From: Campylobacteraceae bacterium
GTDB lineage: Bacteria; Campylobacterota; Campylobacteria; Campylobacterales; Sulfurospirillaceae
Assembly: GCA_027050775.1 (NCBI GenBank)
Contig: JALUBH010000007.1
Location: 54,535-118,534 of the forward strand
Reading direction: 5' to 3'
Length of the DNA stretch: 64,000 nucleotides
Positions 55,721 through 64,000 of the stretch are shown here, one piece after another. How positions within the stretch are numbered: position 1 is the stretch's first letter; the number at the start of each line of letters is the position of its first letter. The position numbers were made by a program, and so were the translations under genes. The notes below the pieces were generated by a model, which was not told where the DNA came from, made no database searches, and saw only the letters and a list, made by a program, of their open reading frames with translations.

Positions 55721-55977
55721 ATTTGCTACTTTTTGACATAAAATTTATATTTATTTTATCGAAAATAGAAACTTGAGTAAAATTTGTCAGTTTTTTCAAA
55801 GTTAAAACTTGCTATAGTAGTCCACTGAAAAGAAAATGTCCAACCGATGAAGTTTCGTCACCACTACAACCAACAAGGTTCTACCAAAACCTTATGTAGT
55901 CTATTCATCAGCTGGCTCTAGTTAAGAAGGTAGCTAGTCTACACCTGTTATTGCACAAAAAGCATACAGCAACTTAC

Positions 55978-56058
55978 TTATTGCTTGTAGTAAGTTGCTA
56001 TTTGAAATATTACACCAACTAAAGTGGCAAGAGAAGCAGCAATAATTACTATTTCCAT
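55978..56058 (-). CDS. 26-residue predicted membrane peptide in the element
   Basis: ATG at 56058 follows aaaggatatta and encodes MEIVIIAASLATLVGVIFQI and a short polar end (ATYYKQ). One hydrophobic helix fills most of it. Size and composition match type I toxins or holin-like toxin peptides. The region just downstream (55800-55975) has many short dyads and no frame, where an antisense RNA could be encoded. It is too short to be proved coding from sequence alone. Confidence 0.45.
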   Translation of the reverse strand: MEIVIIAASLATLVGVIFQIATYYKQ

Positions 56059-56502
56059 TAATATCCTTTAATATAGGCTCCTCAAGCTATTTGCTTTACA
56101 CCCAATCCCTGTCTATATTAAAACTTTTATACAAAATGTAACATTTAAAGAACTAGATAAATAAGCTACTGTAAATACTTTTTATCTGGCAGGCATTATA
56201 TAATGAAAATAGTGAGATAAAACTTAAATAAAAAAATGCTACTGTTTTGTCACATATAAATACTTCTTTAAAATATAAAAACCAGATTTTTATGTCAAAA
56301 GAAATAGTTATTATTCTTAAAGATTAAATTTATTTTAGCTACTCAGTAGCTAAAATATACCTTTTGGTAGCTTTTTTTGATAGATTGAAGTCTTTAAAAG
56401 TGGCTATTTTAGGGCTTTTAAGGTTTAATTTATCTCTTCTCCTTCTCCCGGCCATCACACTTTCTTATGCCCTTATATATAAATCCCTAAAAAACAAAAC
56501 TT
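56059..56502. other. Element right end and attR-flanking region
   Basis: No convincing gene lies here. It holds the upstream region of the small peptide, the perfect palindrome TTTTAGCTAC-tca-GTAGCTAAAA (56333-56355), a further GGTAGCT (56366-56372), and attR at 56438-56458. A 62-codon open frame crossing attR looks accidental. Confidence 0.5.
56438..56458. repeat. attR: second 21-bp direct repeat
   Basis: An exact copy of 51299-51319, containing the last 17 bases of tRNA-Ser with its CCA. Sequence upstream of it is unrelated to a tRNA, as expected for the distal att site. Confidence 0.9.
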
Positions 56503-56531
56503 TTGAAGTAATTGTCGTTATTCGATATAAT
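56503..56531 (+). promoter_or_regulatory. Promoter of the hsdM-hamB operon
   Basis: The -35 TTGAAG (56503-56508) and -10 TATAAT (56526-56531) are 17 bp apart, ending 34 bp before the hsdM ATG. It starts just outside attR. Confidence 0.7.
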
Positions 56532-56565
56532 GTAACCAAAATATTATATTAGGTTTGGTACAAAT

Positions 56566-58071
56566 ATGGCAAAAGCAAAGCAAGAAGAATCAATCGAAAA
56601 ACAACTGTGGAAAGCTGCCGATAAACTACGAAAAAATATAGATGCCGCAGAGTATAAGCATGTGGTGATGGGGCTTGTGTTTTTAAAATATATCTCTGAC
56701 AGTTTTGAAGAACTTTATAACAAACTTAAAAACGAAGAGGATATGGGCGCTGACCCTGAAGATAGAGATGAATATAAGGCGGAAAATGTCTTTTTCGTTC
56801 CACAACAAGCGAGATGGTCAAATCTTGTTTCAAATGCCAAATTACCAAACATAGGCAAAATTGTTGATGAAGCTATGGATTCCATCGAAAAAGAGAACAA
56901 CTCACTTAAAGGGGTGCTCCCAAAAGTATTTGCCAAAGATAACTTAGACAGCAAATCACTCGGCGGACTTATAGACCTCATAGGAAATATTGCCTTTGGA
57001 GATGCAAAGGCAAGAAATGCAGATGTGTTAGGTCATGTATTTGAGTATTTTTTGGGTGAGTTTGCACTTGCTGAGGGAAAACAGGGAGGGCAGTTTTATA
57101 CTCCAAGATGTGTTGTTGAACTTCTTGTAAAGATGTTAGAGCCTTACAAAGGTAGAGTATTTGATCCTTGTTGCGGAAGTGGCGGTATGTTTGTACAATC
57201 CGAAAAGTTTGTAAAAGAACATCAAGGTCGGATTAATGATATATCTATCTATGGTCAAGAGTCAAACCAAACTACATGGCGACTAGCAAAGATGAATCTT
57301 GCCATTCGAGGCATTGATAGCTCTCAAGTCAAATGGAACAATGAGGGGTCATTTTTAAATGATGCCCATAAAGACTTAAAGGCAGACTTCATCATCGCAA
57401 ATCCACCTTTCAATGTAAGCGATTGGAGCGGTGAACTTTTGCGAAATGACGGACGATGGAAATACGGCACACCACCTGCTGGAAATGCTAACTATGCTTG
57501 GATACAACACTTTCTCTACCACTTAGCCCCAACTGGAACAGCAGGATTTGTGCTAGCAAAAGGAAGTCTCACTTCTAACACTTCAAATGAAGGCAAGATA
57601 CGAAAAGCCCTCATCGAAGCCAACTTAATTGATTGTATAGTCAATCTGCCTGCAAAACTCTTTTTAAATACCCAAATCCCCGCTTCTTTATGGTTTATGA
57701 AGCGAGGTAGAACCTCCAAAGACATACTTTTTATAGATGCTAGAAATCTAGGACACCTCATCAATAGGCGAACCAAAGAGCTTAGCCATGAAGATACTGA
57801 TGATATATCTAAAGTTTATCATGATTGGAAGAACAACAAAGACTATAAAGATATAAAAGGTTTTTGCAAAAGTGCAAGTTTACAAGAAGTTGGAGAGTTA
57901 AACTTCGTACTCACTCCTGGGCGATATGTGGGCTTAGAAGAGGTCGAAGATGAGTTTGATTTTAAAGAGAGGTTTAGTGAGCTTCAAAAAGAGTTGCAAG
58001 AGCAGATGAAAAAAGAGCAAGAACTTAACAAAAAGATAAATGAGAACTTGGCAAAGGTTGTTTATGAGTGA
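56566..58071 (+). CDS. hsdM: Type I restriction-modification methyltransferase subunit
   Basis: HsdM is the N6-adenine methyltransferase of a type I system. The N-terminal helical domain ([32 protein letters not shown]) is followed by the SAM motif [12 protein letters not shown] and catalytic ANPPFN(VSDW). The length of 501 residues is normal. It overlaps the RhuM-Doc gene by 8 bp. It is the first gene in a compact rightward operon beginning just after attR. Confidence 0.96.
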   Translation: MAKAKQEESIEKQLWKAADKLRKNIDAAEYKHVVMGLVFLKYISDSFEELYNKLKNEEDMGADPEDRDEYKAENVFFVPQQARWSNLVSNAKLPNIGKIVDEAMDSIEKENNSLKGVLPKVFAKDNLDSKSLGGLIDLIGNIAFGDAKARNADVLGHVFEYFLGEFALAEGKQGGQFYTPRCVVELLVKMLEPYKGRVFDPCCGSGGMFVQSEKFVKEHQGRINDISIYGQESNQTTWRLAKMNLAIRGIDSSQVKWNNEGSFLNDAHKDLKADFIIANPPFNVSDWSGELLRNDGRWKYGTPPAGNANYAWIQHFLYHLAPTGTAGFVLAKGSLTSNTSNEGKIRKALIEANLIDCIVNLPAKLFLNTQIPASLWFMKRGRTSKDILFIDARNLGHLINRRTKELSHEDTDDISKVYHDWKNNKDYKDIKGFCKSASLQEVGELNFVLTPGRYVGLEEVEDEFDFKERFSELQKELQEQMKKEQELNKKINENLAKVVYE

Positions 58072-59044
58072 TATTGTTATTTATGAAGATGGGAATTTAC
58101 ACTTAGAGTTATCTATCGAAGATAAAACAATCTGGATAGATGCAAATAAAATAGCATCTATCTTTGATGTTAATAGACCAGCTATTGTTAAACATATAGG
58201 AAATATATATAAAAGTGGTGAGTTAGAAAAAAGTACAACCTGTTCCATTTTGGAACAGGTTGCAAAAGATGGAAAAAAACGAAAGAAAAACTTTTATAAT
58301 TTAGATATGATAATCTCTGTTGGCTATAGAGTAAATAGTCAAAAAGCTACAAAATTTAGAAGATGGGCTACATCTGTTTTGCAAAAATATTTGATAGATG
58401 GCTATGCTTTAAATCAAAAGAATTTACGACAACAAAAACTAGAAGAGTTAGACAAAACCATTCAACTCATAAAGCAAGGTTTACAAAACAATCGATTAAG
58501 CATAAGTGAGGCAAAAGGTTTTGTAGAGATTATTAGCAACTATGCCAAAAGCTGGGCATTGCTACAAGGATATGATGAGCAGAGTCTTCAAGATGTTATA
58601 GAAAGCACAGATGAGAAGTTTGTCTTGGATTATGATGAGGCAAAAGAGGCGATAGCAGAGCTTAAAAAAACACTTATAAAAAAAGGCGAAGCAACAGAGC
58701 TTTTTGGGCATGAAAAAGCAGGAGAATTCAAAGGAAATCTGATAGGTATCTACCAAACTTTTGGAGGAGTTGACCTATTGCCCTCTATTGAGAGTAAAGC
58801 TGCAAATCTTCTCTACTACATCATAAAAGGACACCCATTTAATGATGGCAACAAACGAATAGGAGCTTATCTCTTTGTGCTTTTTTTACATAAAAACAGC
58901 ATACTTCACAAAGCAAACGGTGAGCCCAAGATAAATGATAACGCTTTAGCTTCCATAGCTCTTTTGGTAGCACAGTCAGACCCTTCACAAAAAGACATCA
59001 TGATAAAGCTTATTGTGAATATGCTTTATGAGGGGGATGTTTGA
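58064..59044 (+). CDS. RhuM-Doc fusion protein
   Basis: The 326-residue protein joins an N-terminal RhuM domain ([27 protein letters not shown]..., residues about 5-115) to a C-terminal Fic/Doc domain. The motif is HPFNDGNKR (residues 257-265). It has NKR where AMPylating Fic has GNGR, so it resembles Doc, a kinase that phosphorylates EF-Tu. Start ATG 58064 overlaps hsdM (ATGAGTGA); an earlier frame start exists without need. It shares one base with hsdS. The role may be to guard the operon as a toxin-like effector, an inference. Confidence 0.85.
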   Translation: MSDIVIYEDGNLHLELSIEDKTIWIDANKIASIFDVNRPAIVKHIGNIYKSGELEKSTTCSILEQVAKDGKKRKKNFYNLDMIISVGYRVNSQKATKFRRWATSVLQKYLIDGYALNQKNLRQQKLEELDKTIQLIKQGLQNNRLSISEAKGFVEIISNYAKSWALLQGYDEQSLQDVIESTDEKFVLDYDEAKEAIAELKKTLIKKGEATELFGHEKAGEFKGNLIGIYQTFGGVDLLPSIESKAANLLYYIIKGHPFNDGNKRIGAYLFVLFLHKNSILHKANGEPKINDNALASIALLVAQSDPSQKDIMIKLIVNMLYEGDV

Positions 59045-60195
59045 TGGGTGAGTGGAGAGATACAACATTAAGTGAAATTGCTAACCTAAATATGGGTCAA
59101 TCTCCAAAATCAGAGTTTTATAGCCAAGATAATATAGGTATTCCTTTTTTACAAGGAAATAGGACTTTTGGTCTAAAATATCCATATTTTGACACTTACT
59201 GTTCAGAACCAAAAAAAATTGCTAATTCAGGAGATATTTTATTTAGTGTTAGGGCACCAGTTGGTGCTATAAATATTGCAAATACTGAAATTTGTATTGG
59301 TCGTGGTTTATCAGCACTAAGTGCAAAAAATGGGAATAATGATTTTTTATATTTTTTACTTCATTATCTAAAAAATGAGATTATTAACAATGAATCAGGA
59401 AGTGTATTTGGTTCAATTAATAAAACAGATTTAGGGAATATAAAAGTCTTATACCCGCCACTAGAAGAACAAAAAGCAATAGCTGGGGTTCTAAGCTCCC
59501 TTGATGATAAAATCGATCTTCTCCACCGCCAAAACAAAACCCTTGAAGCGTTAGCACAAACATTTTTTAGACAATGGTTTATTGAAGAGGCTGGGGAGGG
59601 GTGGGAAGAGAAACCTTTAAGTGAAGTCACTAAAATTGCAATAGGAAGGACACCTCCAAGAAAAGAATTTCATTGGTTTTCAAAAAGTTCAGAAGATATT
59701 AAATGGGTATCTATTAAAGATATGGGAGAAGACGGAGCATTTACTTTTAGTACATCAGAATATTTAACAAAAGAAGCAGTTAAGACATTTAATATTCCTG
59801 TTATTCCAGTTAATACAGTTTTACTTAGCTTTAAAATGACACTTGGAAGAGTAAAAATTACAACAGAAGAAATGCTTTCAAATGAAGCAATAGCACATTT
59901 TAAATTTCATCATAAGACTCCATTTAATAAAGAATATTTATACCTATTCTTGAAAACATACCCATACGAAATATTAGGTAGCACTTCATCGATTGTAACA
60001 TCAATAAATTCTACAATGATAAAAGATATGTTAATACCTATTCCTGATAAAAACATTATAGAGGACTTTACAAAAACTATTGAGCCACAATTTAATAAGA
60101 TTTATTCAAATCAAAAACAAATCAAAACCCTTGAAAATCTAAGAGATACACTTTTACCTAAGCTTATGAGTGGTGAAGTTAGGATAAAGGAATAA
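59044..60195 (+). CDS. hsdS: Type I restriction-modification specificity subunit
   Basis: HsdS gives sequence recognition to the HsdM/HsdR complex. Two target-recognition domains are seen: residues about 1-140 and about 185-330, each followed by a conserved helix (PPLEEQKAIAGVLSSLDDKIDLL and a later NKIYSNQKQIKTLENLRDTLLPKLMSGEV). At 383 residues it is normal. The start ATG overlaps the RhuM-Doc stop. It is followed 3 bp later by hamA. Confidence 0.93.
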   Translation: MGEWRDTTLSEIANLNMGQSPKSEFYSQDNIGIPFLQGNRTFGLKYPYFDTYCSEPKKIANSGDILFSVRAPVGAINIANTEICIGRGLSALSAKNGNNDFLYFLLHYLKNEIINNESGSVFGSINKTDLGNIKVLYPPLEEQKAIAGVLSSLDDKIDLLHRQNKTLEALAQTFFRQWFIEEAGEGWEEKPLSEVTKIAIGRTPPRKEFHWFSKSSEDIKWVSIKDMGEDGAFTFSTSEYLTKEAVKTFNIPVIPVNTVLLSFKMTLGRVKITTEEMLSNEAIAHFKFHHKTPFNKEYLYLFLKTYPYEILGSTSSIVTSINSTMIKDMLIPIPDKNIIEDFTKTIEPQFNKIYSNQKQIKTLENLRDTLLPKLMSGEVRIKE

Positions 60196-60198
60196 TAC

Positions 60199-61107
60199 AT
60201 GGAACTTAGTCTTACAGATTTTGATTTTTTAAATTCATTTGATAAATTAGATGAAGTGATAATTGATGAACACGGAAAGAATAAGCTAAATTTATTTATG
60301 CTCAAAATTAACTCAAATATGTTTGACTATGCCTATTTACAAGATAATTTAATTGACCCCCTAATTGAGTTTTCTTTATCAAGAAATATTAGAGATGAGT
60401 ACAAACACAAACCTGCTCACCTATCAAAGAAAGCTAGAGAAAAATTTATAAATTATATTAATAACAAAGGCGAATTAGGAGAGCTTCTTTTATATTGTTT
60501 TTTAGAGTCACATTTAAATGCACCAAAAATATTATCTAAACTAGAACTAAAAACTTCTACAAGTCATTATGTCAATGGCTCAGATGGTGTACACTTTTTG
60601 AAGTTAGCTAATGGTAACTTCAAATTAATATTTGGTGAATCTAAAACTATAAAAGGTTTGACATCAGCTTTGACAGATGCCTTTAAATCTATCGATGAAT
60701 TTAAGCGAGCAAAAAACACAAAAGATAATGATAAAAGTGGATTGCTTCATGAAAAAAGTTTAATCAGTGACCATCTTAGTAAAGAAACATTTTCAGATGA
60801 AGAAAAAAATTTTATAAAAAGTATTATCTATCCTACAAGAGATAATGACTTTGAAGTAGATGATGCTTTTGGAATATTTGTGGGTTATGAAATAGTGATA
60901 AGTGAAGAAGATAAGAAATTACCAAATGATGATTTTAGAAAAAAGATACAAGAACAAGTCAAGAATGAAGTTGAAGGTAAGCTTACTCATATTACAAAAA
61001 AGATCAATGAGTATAAGCTTTATGGACATAACTTTTATATTTACATATTACCATTTACTGAACTTAGCAAAAATAGAACAGCCATACAAAAAGAGATTAC
61101 AAAATGA
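60199..61107 (+). CDS. hamA: Hachiman nuclease HamA (DUF1837)
   Basis: The 302-residue protein has the DUF1837 pattern: GELGELLLYCFLE (from residue 91), TSHYVNGSDGVH (D129) and IFGESKTIKG with E147-x-K149, a PD-(D/E)xK-like nuclease core. In Hachiman defence HamA forms a complex with the helicase HamB and degrades DNA when released. It starts after aaaggaataat and overlaps hamB by 4 bp (ATGA). Position inside a type I RM operon suggests shared expression. Confidence 0.85.
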   Translation: MELSLTDFDFLNSFDKLDEVIIDEHGKNKLNLFMLKINSNMFDYAYLQDNLIDPLIEFSLSRNIRDEYKHKPAHLSKKAREKFINYINNKGELGELLLYCFLESHLNAPKILSKLELKTSTSHYVNGSDGVHFLKLANGNFKLIFGESKTIKGLTSALTDAFKSIDEFKRAKNTKDNDKSGLLHEKSLISDHLSKETFSDEEKNFIKSIIYPTRDNDFEVDDAFGIFVGYEIVISEEDKKLPNDDFRKKIQEQVKNEVEGKLTHITKKINEYKLYGHNFYIYILPFTELSKNRTAIQKEITK

Positions 61108-63671
61108 ATTTTATTAAGGAATTAGCAAATAATGCACTTAATGATGAATATTTAATTGAGCTTTTTTTTAATGCTGAAAAACAACAAGCCCAAGACTTAT
61201 TTCAAGTTCAACAGCAAGAATTTACAAACAAGGAATTTATAGATTTACTTAGATTTGCTGATATTTTATCTCATTCAAATAACTATAAAGCTCAAAATAA
61301 AGCATATAAAATCATCAGTTTACTCATAGACAAATATGCAGATGATGAAATTTTTCAGACTTTTGCAAATTCGATTATGATTAAGCTTGGTAATTTTCCA
61401 GCTTTGAGTCTATTTGATAAGACTTTTAATAGTGACATAAAACAATCTTATGAAATATTATTGGAAAAATCACTTAAAGAGACCTATCAACAAATTCCAA
61501 AGAGTAAATTTATTTTTACAGATACTCAATATAAAATTTTTGAATCACTCAAGAATCATAATCATTTCAGTTTTTCTGGACCTACTTCTTTGGGAAAATC
61601 TTTCATTATTAGTGCTTTTATACGATACCTAATTACAGAACATAGAGGCACAGATAATCTTGTTATTCTTGTGCCATCTAGGGCTTTAATAAATCAAACA
61701 GTTACAAAATTAAAACAAGACTTTAGAGATGAATCAAATTATACAGTTTTAGCTCATCCAACTGTACCAACAATATTTAGAAATGCTGAAAGTAGATATA
61801 TTTTTGTGTTCACTCCTGAAAGGCTAATAGCCTATTTGTCTAATATTAATAACCCAAAACTTGATTATCTATTTGTTGATGAAGCCCAAAAAATAATTTC
61901 TCAAAAAGACACGAGAAGTCCTTTGTATTATCATGCTATTTTACAAGCAGAAAGAAAAAGTGTTAAATTATATTTTGCTTCTCCAAATATTCAAAACCCT
62001 GAAATATTTTTACAATTATTTGAAAAAAGTATGGATGAAAAAATTGCAATTAAAACAGCACCTGTAGCACAAAATAGGTATTTTCTAGATTTGATAGATA
62101 ATAAGTGTATGATGTTCTCTGACAATAATACGGATTATAATATTCCGATTAATTTTAAGAATAAAGAGTTTTTCTTTTGGTTAAACAAACTTGGTAAAGA
62201 GGATAAAAATATTATTTATTGTAATTCTAAATTAGATACAGTTAAATATGCATTAGATTTTTCAAAGACAAGACCTATTAAAAAAGATAAATCTTTAATG
62301 GAAGTTATTAAATTAGTTAAGGAATATTTGCATGAGAAATATTATTTGATTGACTGCTTAGAAAAAGGTGTTGCTTTTCATTTTGGAAATCTGCCACAAT
62401 TAATTAGAGAAAGAATAGAACAATTATTTGAAAATAAAGTAATTGATTATCTGTTTTCAACATCAACACTTTTAGAAGGTGTAAATTTGCCTGCTAAAAA
62501 TATTTTTATTTTAGTTAATAAAATTGGTAACTCAAAATTTACTGATATTGACTTTTGGAATCTTGCAGGAAGAGCGGGAAGGATGACAAAAGAGATGTCT
62601 GGGAATATTGTCTGTATGAGGGTTAAAGAGAGCCAATGGAGTAACCCCAAAGTTGATCTAGAAATAATTAAAAATAAAGAAATAAAAAAGATTGAGCCTT
62701 TAATCGTGAAGGGTCAAGAGAATTTTTACAAAAATATAAAAGCCTCATTAACAAATGATAGATTTACGAATAAGAATGCATCTCAGAACAAGAAAGACAT
62801 TTGGAATTATTATGCAAATCTAACCTTACTTCATGAAGTAAAACAGGATGATTCTATTTTGAGAACTAACTTTATATTAAACAATAAAGATGCAGTAAAA
62901 ATATTGCATGAATTGAAAAAAGATATTAATATTCCAGAAAAAATTATATCAGCTTCATCAATGATAAAAGTTCAATATCAAAATAATATTTTTAATGACT
63001 CAAAGTTAAATAACAATATCTTACCTAATGAATTTGATTATGACATTATTTTAAAATATCTTACATTACTAAGCAATTATTATAATTGGGAAAAAGAAGA
63101 ATCGGGCGGGAGAAATCCAATGTATCCTACTCCAGAAAAATTAAAATATTATGCTGTTTTAATGGATGATTGGATGAAATCAAAACCTTTAAAGATGATA
63201 ATAGCTGGTTCTATAAAATATTATCAAAAGAAAGGTGAGATATGGGATACAGATCATCTTGAGATATTTAATTCTAAAAGGAAAAAGCATATTAATATGG
63301 TTGTAAATGAAGTTATTGCAAGCATAGATAATCTCTTAAGATTTAAACTGAAAAATTATTTTGAAAATTATAATAATATTCTTAAAGAAAAACTAGGGAC
63401 AAAGAATTCTGGTGCTAACTGGGCTAATTATTTAGAATATGGAACAACTGATTTTAAAGTTATCGAATTGCAAAATGTTGGTATTCCTAGACACCTTGCT
63501 CAGTATATTTTAGAACATCATGAAAATTGTTTAGTATTTAACAATCATAATGATTTAATCGAAATCAATCATATTTTCATGAATGAAAATTTCAACAAAT
63601 TTACACATGAGTATAAAGAATTTAAAGATATTTTTCCAAATTTAGACGAAGACAGTAAGGCTAATAAATGA
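61104..63671 (+). CDS. hamB: Hachiman helicase HamB
   Basis: The 855-residue protein is a superfamily 2 helicase. It has Walker A GPTSLGKSF (residues 159-167), DEAQ (259-262) and a motif VI-like NLAGRAGRM. The N-terminal 135 residues and the C-terminal third are not assigned to general helicase parts, as expected for HamB. Paired with HamA it senses DNA damage or phage DNA. It overlaps hamA by 4 bp and ends with TGA inside the next ATG (ATGA). Confidence 0.87.
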   Translation: MNFIKELANNALNDEYLIELFFNAEKQQAQDLFQVQQQEFTNKEFIDLLRFADILSHSNNYKAQNKAYKIISLLIDKYADDEIFQTFANSIMIKLGNFPALSLFDKTFNSDIKQSYEILLEKSLKETYQQIPKSKFIFTDTQYKIFESLKNHNHFSFSGPTSLGKSFIISAFIRYLITEHRGTDNLVILVPSRALINQTVTKLKQDFRDESNYTVLAHPTVPTIFRNAESRYIFVFTPERLIAYLSNINNPKLDYLFVDEAQKIISQKDTRSPLYYHAILQAERKSVKLYFASPNIQNPEIFLQLFEKSMDEKIAIKTAPVAQNRYFLDLIDNKCMMFSDNNTDYNIPINFKNKEFFFWLNKLGKEDKNIIYCNSKLDTVKYALDFSKTRPIKKDKSLMEVIKLVKEYLHEKYYLIDCLEKGVAFHFGNLPQLIRERIEQLFENKVIDYLFSTSTLLEGVNLPAKNIFILVNKIGNSKFTDIDFWNLAGRAGRMTKEMSGNIVCMRVKESQWSNPKVDLEIIKNKEIKKIEPLIVKGQENFYKNIKASLTNDRFTNKNASQNKKDIWNYYANLTLLHEVKQDDSILRTNFILNNKDAVKILHELKKDINIPEKIISASSMIKVQYQNNIFNDSKLNNNILPNEFDYDIILKYLTLLSNYYNWEKEESGGRNPMYPTPEKLKYYAVLMDDWMKSKPLKMIIAGSIKYYQKKGEIWDTDHLEIFNSKRKKHINMVVNEVIASIDNLLRFKLKNYFENYNNILKEKLGTKNSGANWANYLEYGTTDFKVIELQNVGIPRHLAQYILEHHENCLVFNNHNDLIEINHIFMNENFNKFTHEYKEFKDIFPNLDEDSKANK

Positions 63672-63719
63672 CTAAAATAACAGAAAACAAAACAGAACTC
63701 TTAAAAAGGAGTATTAAAA

Positions 63720-64000
63720 ATGCCTAAACAATTACAAATAATAAATCCCGAAGAGATACATAACTTCGTAATTTTCAAAATAGACCATTCAAAAGTAAAT
63801 ATAGATGTGCTTTTTCATAATGAGACTTTATGGCTTACACAAAAGCAGATTGCTCAGCTTTTTGAAGTGAATATTCCTGCTATCTCTAAACATTTAAAAA
63901 ATATATTTGATACAAAAGAACTTGAGGAAAATTCAGTTATTTCCAAAATGGAAACAACTGCGGCAGATGGTAAAAAATACAAAACTAACTTTTATAATCT
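63720..64000 (+). CDS. RhuM-family protein, 5' part (cut by window end)
   Basis: ATG 63720 follows aaaaagga and the frame runs open to the window end. It begins MPKQLQIINPEEIHNFVIFK and continues with TLWLTQKQIAQLFEVNIPAISKHLKNIF, the RhuM domain. It is similar in layout to the N-terminal half of the RhuM-Doc protein. Whether it also carries a Doc domain cannot be seen. It lies 48 bp after hamB in the same direction. Confidence 0.85.
   Translation, partial: MPKQLQIINPEEIHNFVIFKIDHSKVNIDVLFHNETLWLTQKQIAQLFEVNIPAISKHLKNIFDTKELEENSVISKMETTAADGKKYKTNFYN

Larger units (their letters stand above)
51299..56458. mobile_element. 5.1-kb integrative element in tRNA-Ser(TGA)
   Basis: The element is bounded by 21-bp direct repeats and contains, all leftward, an integrase next to the tRNA, an AlpA-like small protein, a Rep_trans-like initiator, a small possible ssDNA-binding protein, an unknown 342-residue protein and a 26-residue membrane peptide. 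Dyads upstream of rep could form a rolling-circle origin. No coat, Zot-type assembly or conjugation gene is present, so it is a plasmid-like or satellite-like element that would need help to move between cells. Confidence 0.85.

Noticed and set aside
51299..56458. Complete filamentous prophage
   Set aside because: Rep and a possible ssDNA-binding protein are present, but there is no Zot/pI, coat or adsorption gene.
56364..56552. 62-codon rightward open frame across attR
   Set aside because: It spans the att repeat and the hsdM -35 region and has no ribosome site or recognisable product.

Overview
This window looks like a chromosomal segment of a low-GC Campylobacterota (epsilonproteobacterium), most likely a Sulfurimonas/Sulfurovum-type organism. 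This is inferred from gene content and order (tig-clpP-def, rsmA-rnj-kdsD-rluB, hisF-PNP-rlmN, an RNase J with a basic N-terminal tail, Hcp-type Sel1 repeats); no 16S gene is present.

Core region 1 (1-32.3 kb): end of tig, clpP, a degenerate GGDEF protein, def, comM, nnrD, purN; five tRNA genes behind a consensus promoter; an S24 repressor divergent from a Y-family polymerase; a leftward block (PPOX, rarA, rluB, kdsD, rnj, rsmA); ogt, hisF, rlmN; purB; and an interleaved ribonucleotide reductase region (nrdA, nrdD, a separate 54-residue glycyl-radical domain, nrdG, nrdB) followed by a nitrilase and pcm.

Accessory region A (32.3-40.7 kb): a leftward McrBC restriction operon with a ParE-type toxin-antitoxin pair between mcrB and mcrC, a MORN protein, an orphan Xre antitoxin, and a three-part ADP-ribosylglycohydrolase/unknown/macro protein behind a WYL regulator. 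The last two genes share a 10-bp upstream motif.

Core region 2 (40.7-51.3 kb): recJ, pyrG, a DUF4139 protein, a cysteine desulfidase, marC, ilvD and four tRNA genes, plus a 31-residue membrane peptide with its own ribosome-binding site and a strong terminator.

Accessory region B (51.3-64 kb): a 5.1-kb integrative element sits in tRNA-Ser(TGA), bounded by 21-bp direct repeats (51299-51319 and 56438-56458). It carries an integrase, an AlpA-like protein, a Rep_trans-like initiator, a small possible ssDNA-binding protein, an unknown cargo gene and a 26-residue membrane peptide. Right after it begins a compact rightward operon: hsdM, RhuM-Doc fusion, hsdS, hamA, hamB, then a second RhuM gene cut by the window end. 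This is a type I modification/specificity pair with a complete Hachiman (HamAB) module and a Doc-family protein. No hsdR is visible.

A 14-bp palindrome, CTCTACATGTAGAG, recurs through the core regions and was not found in the two accessory regions.
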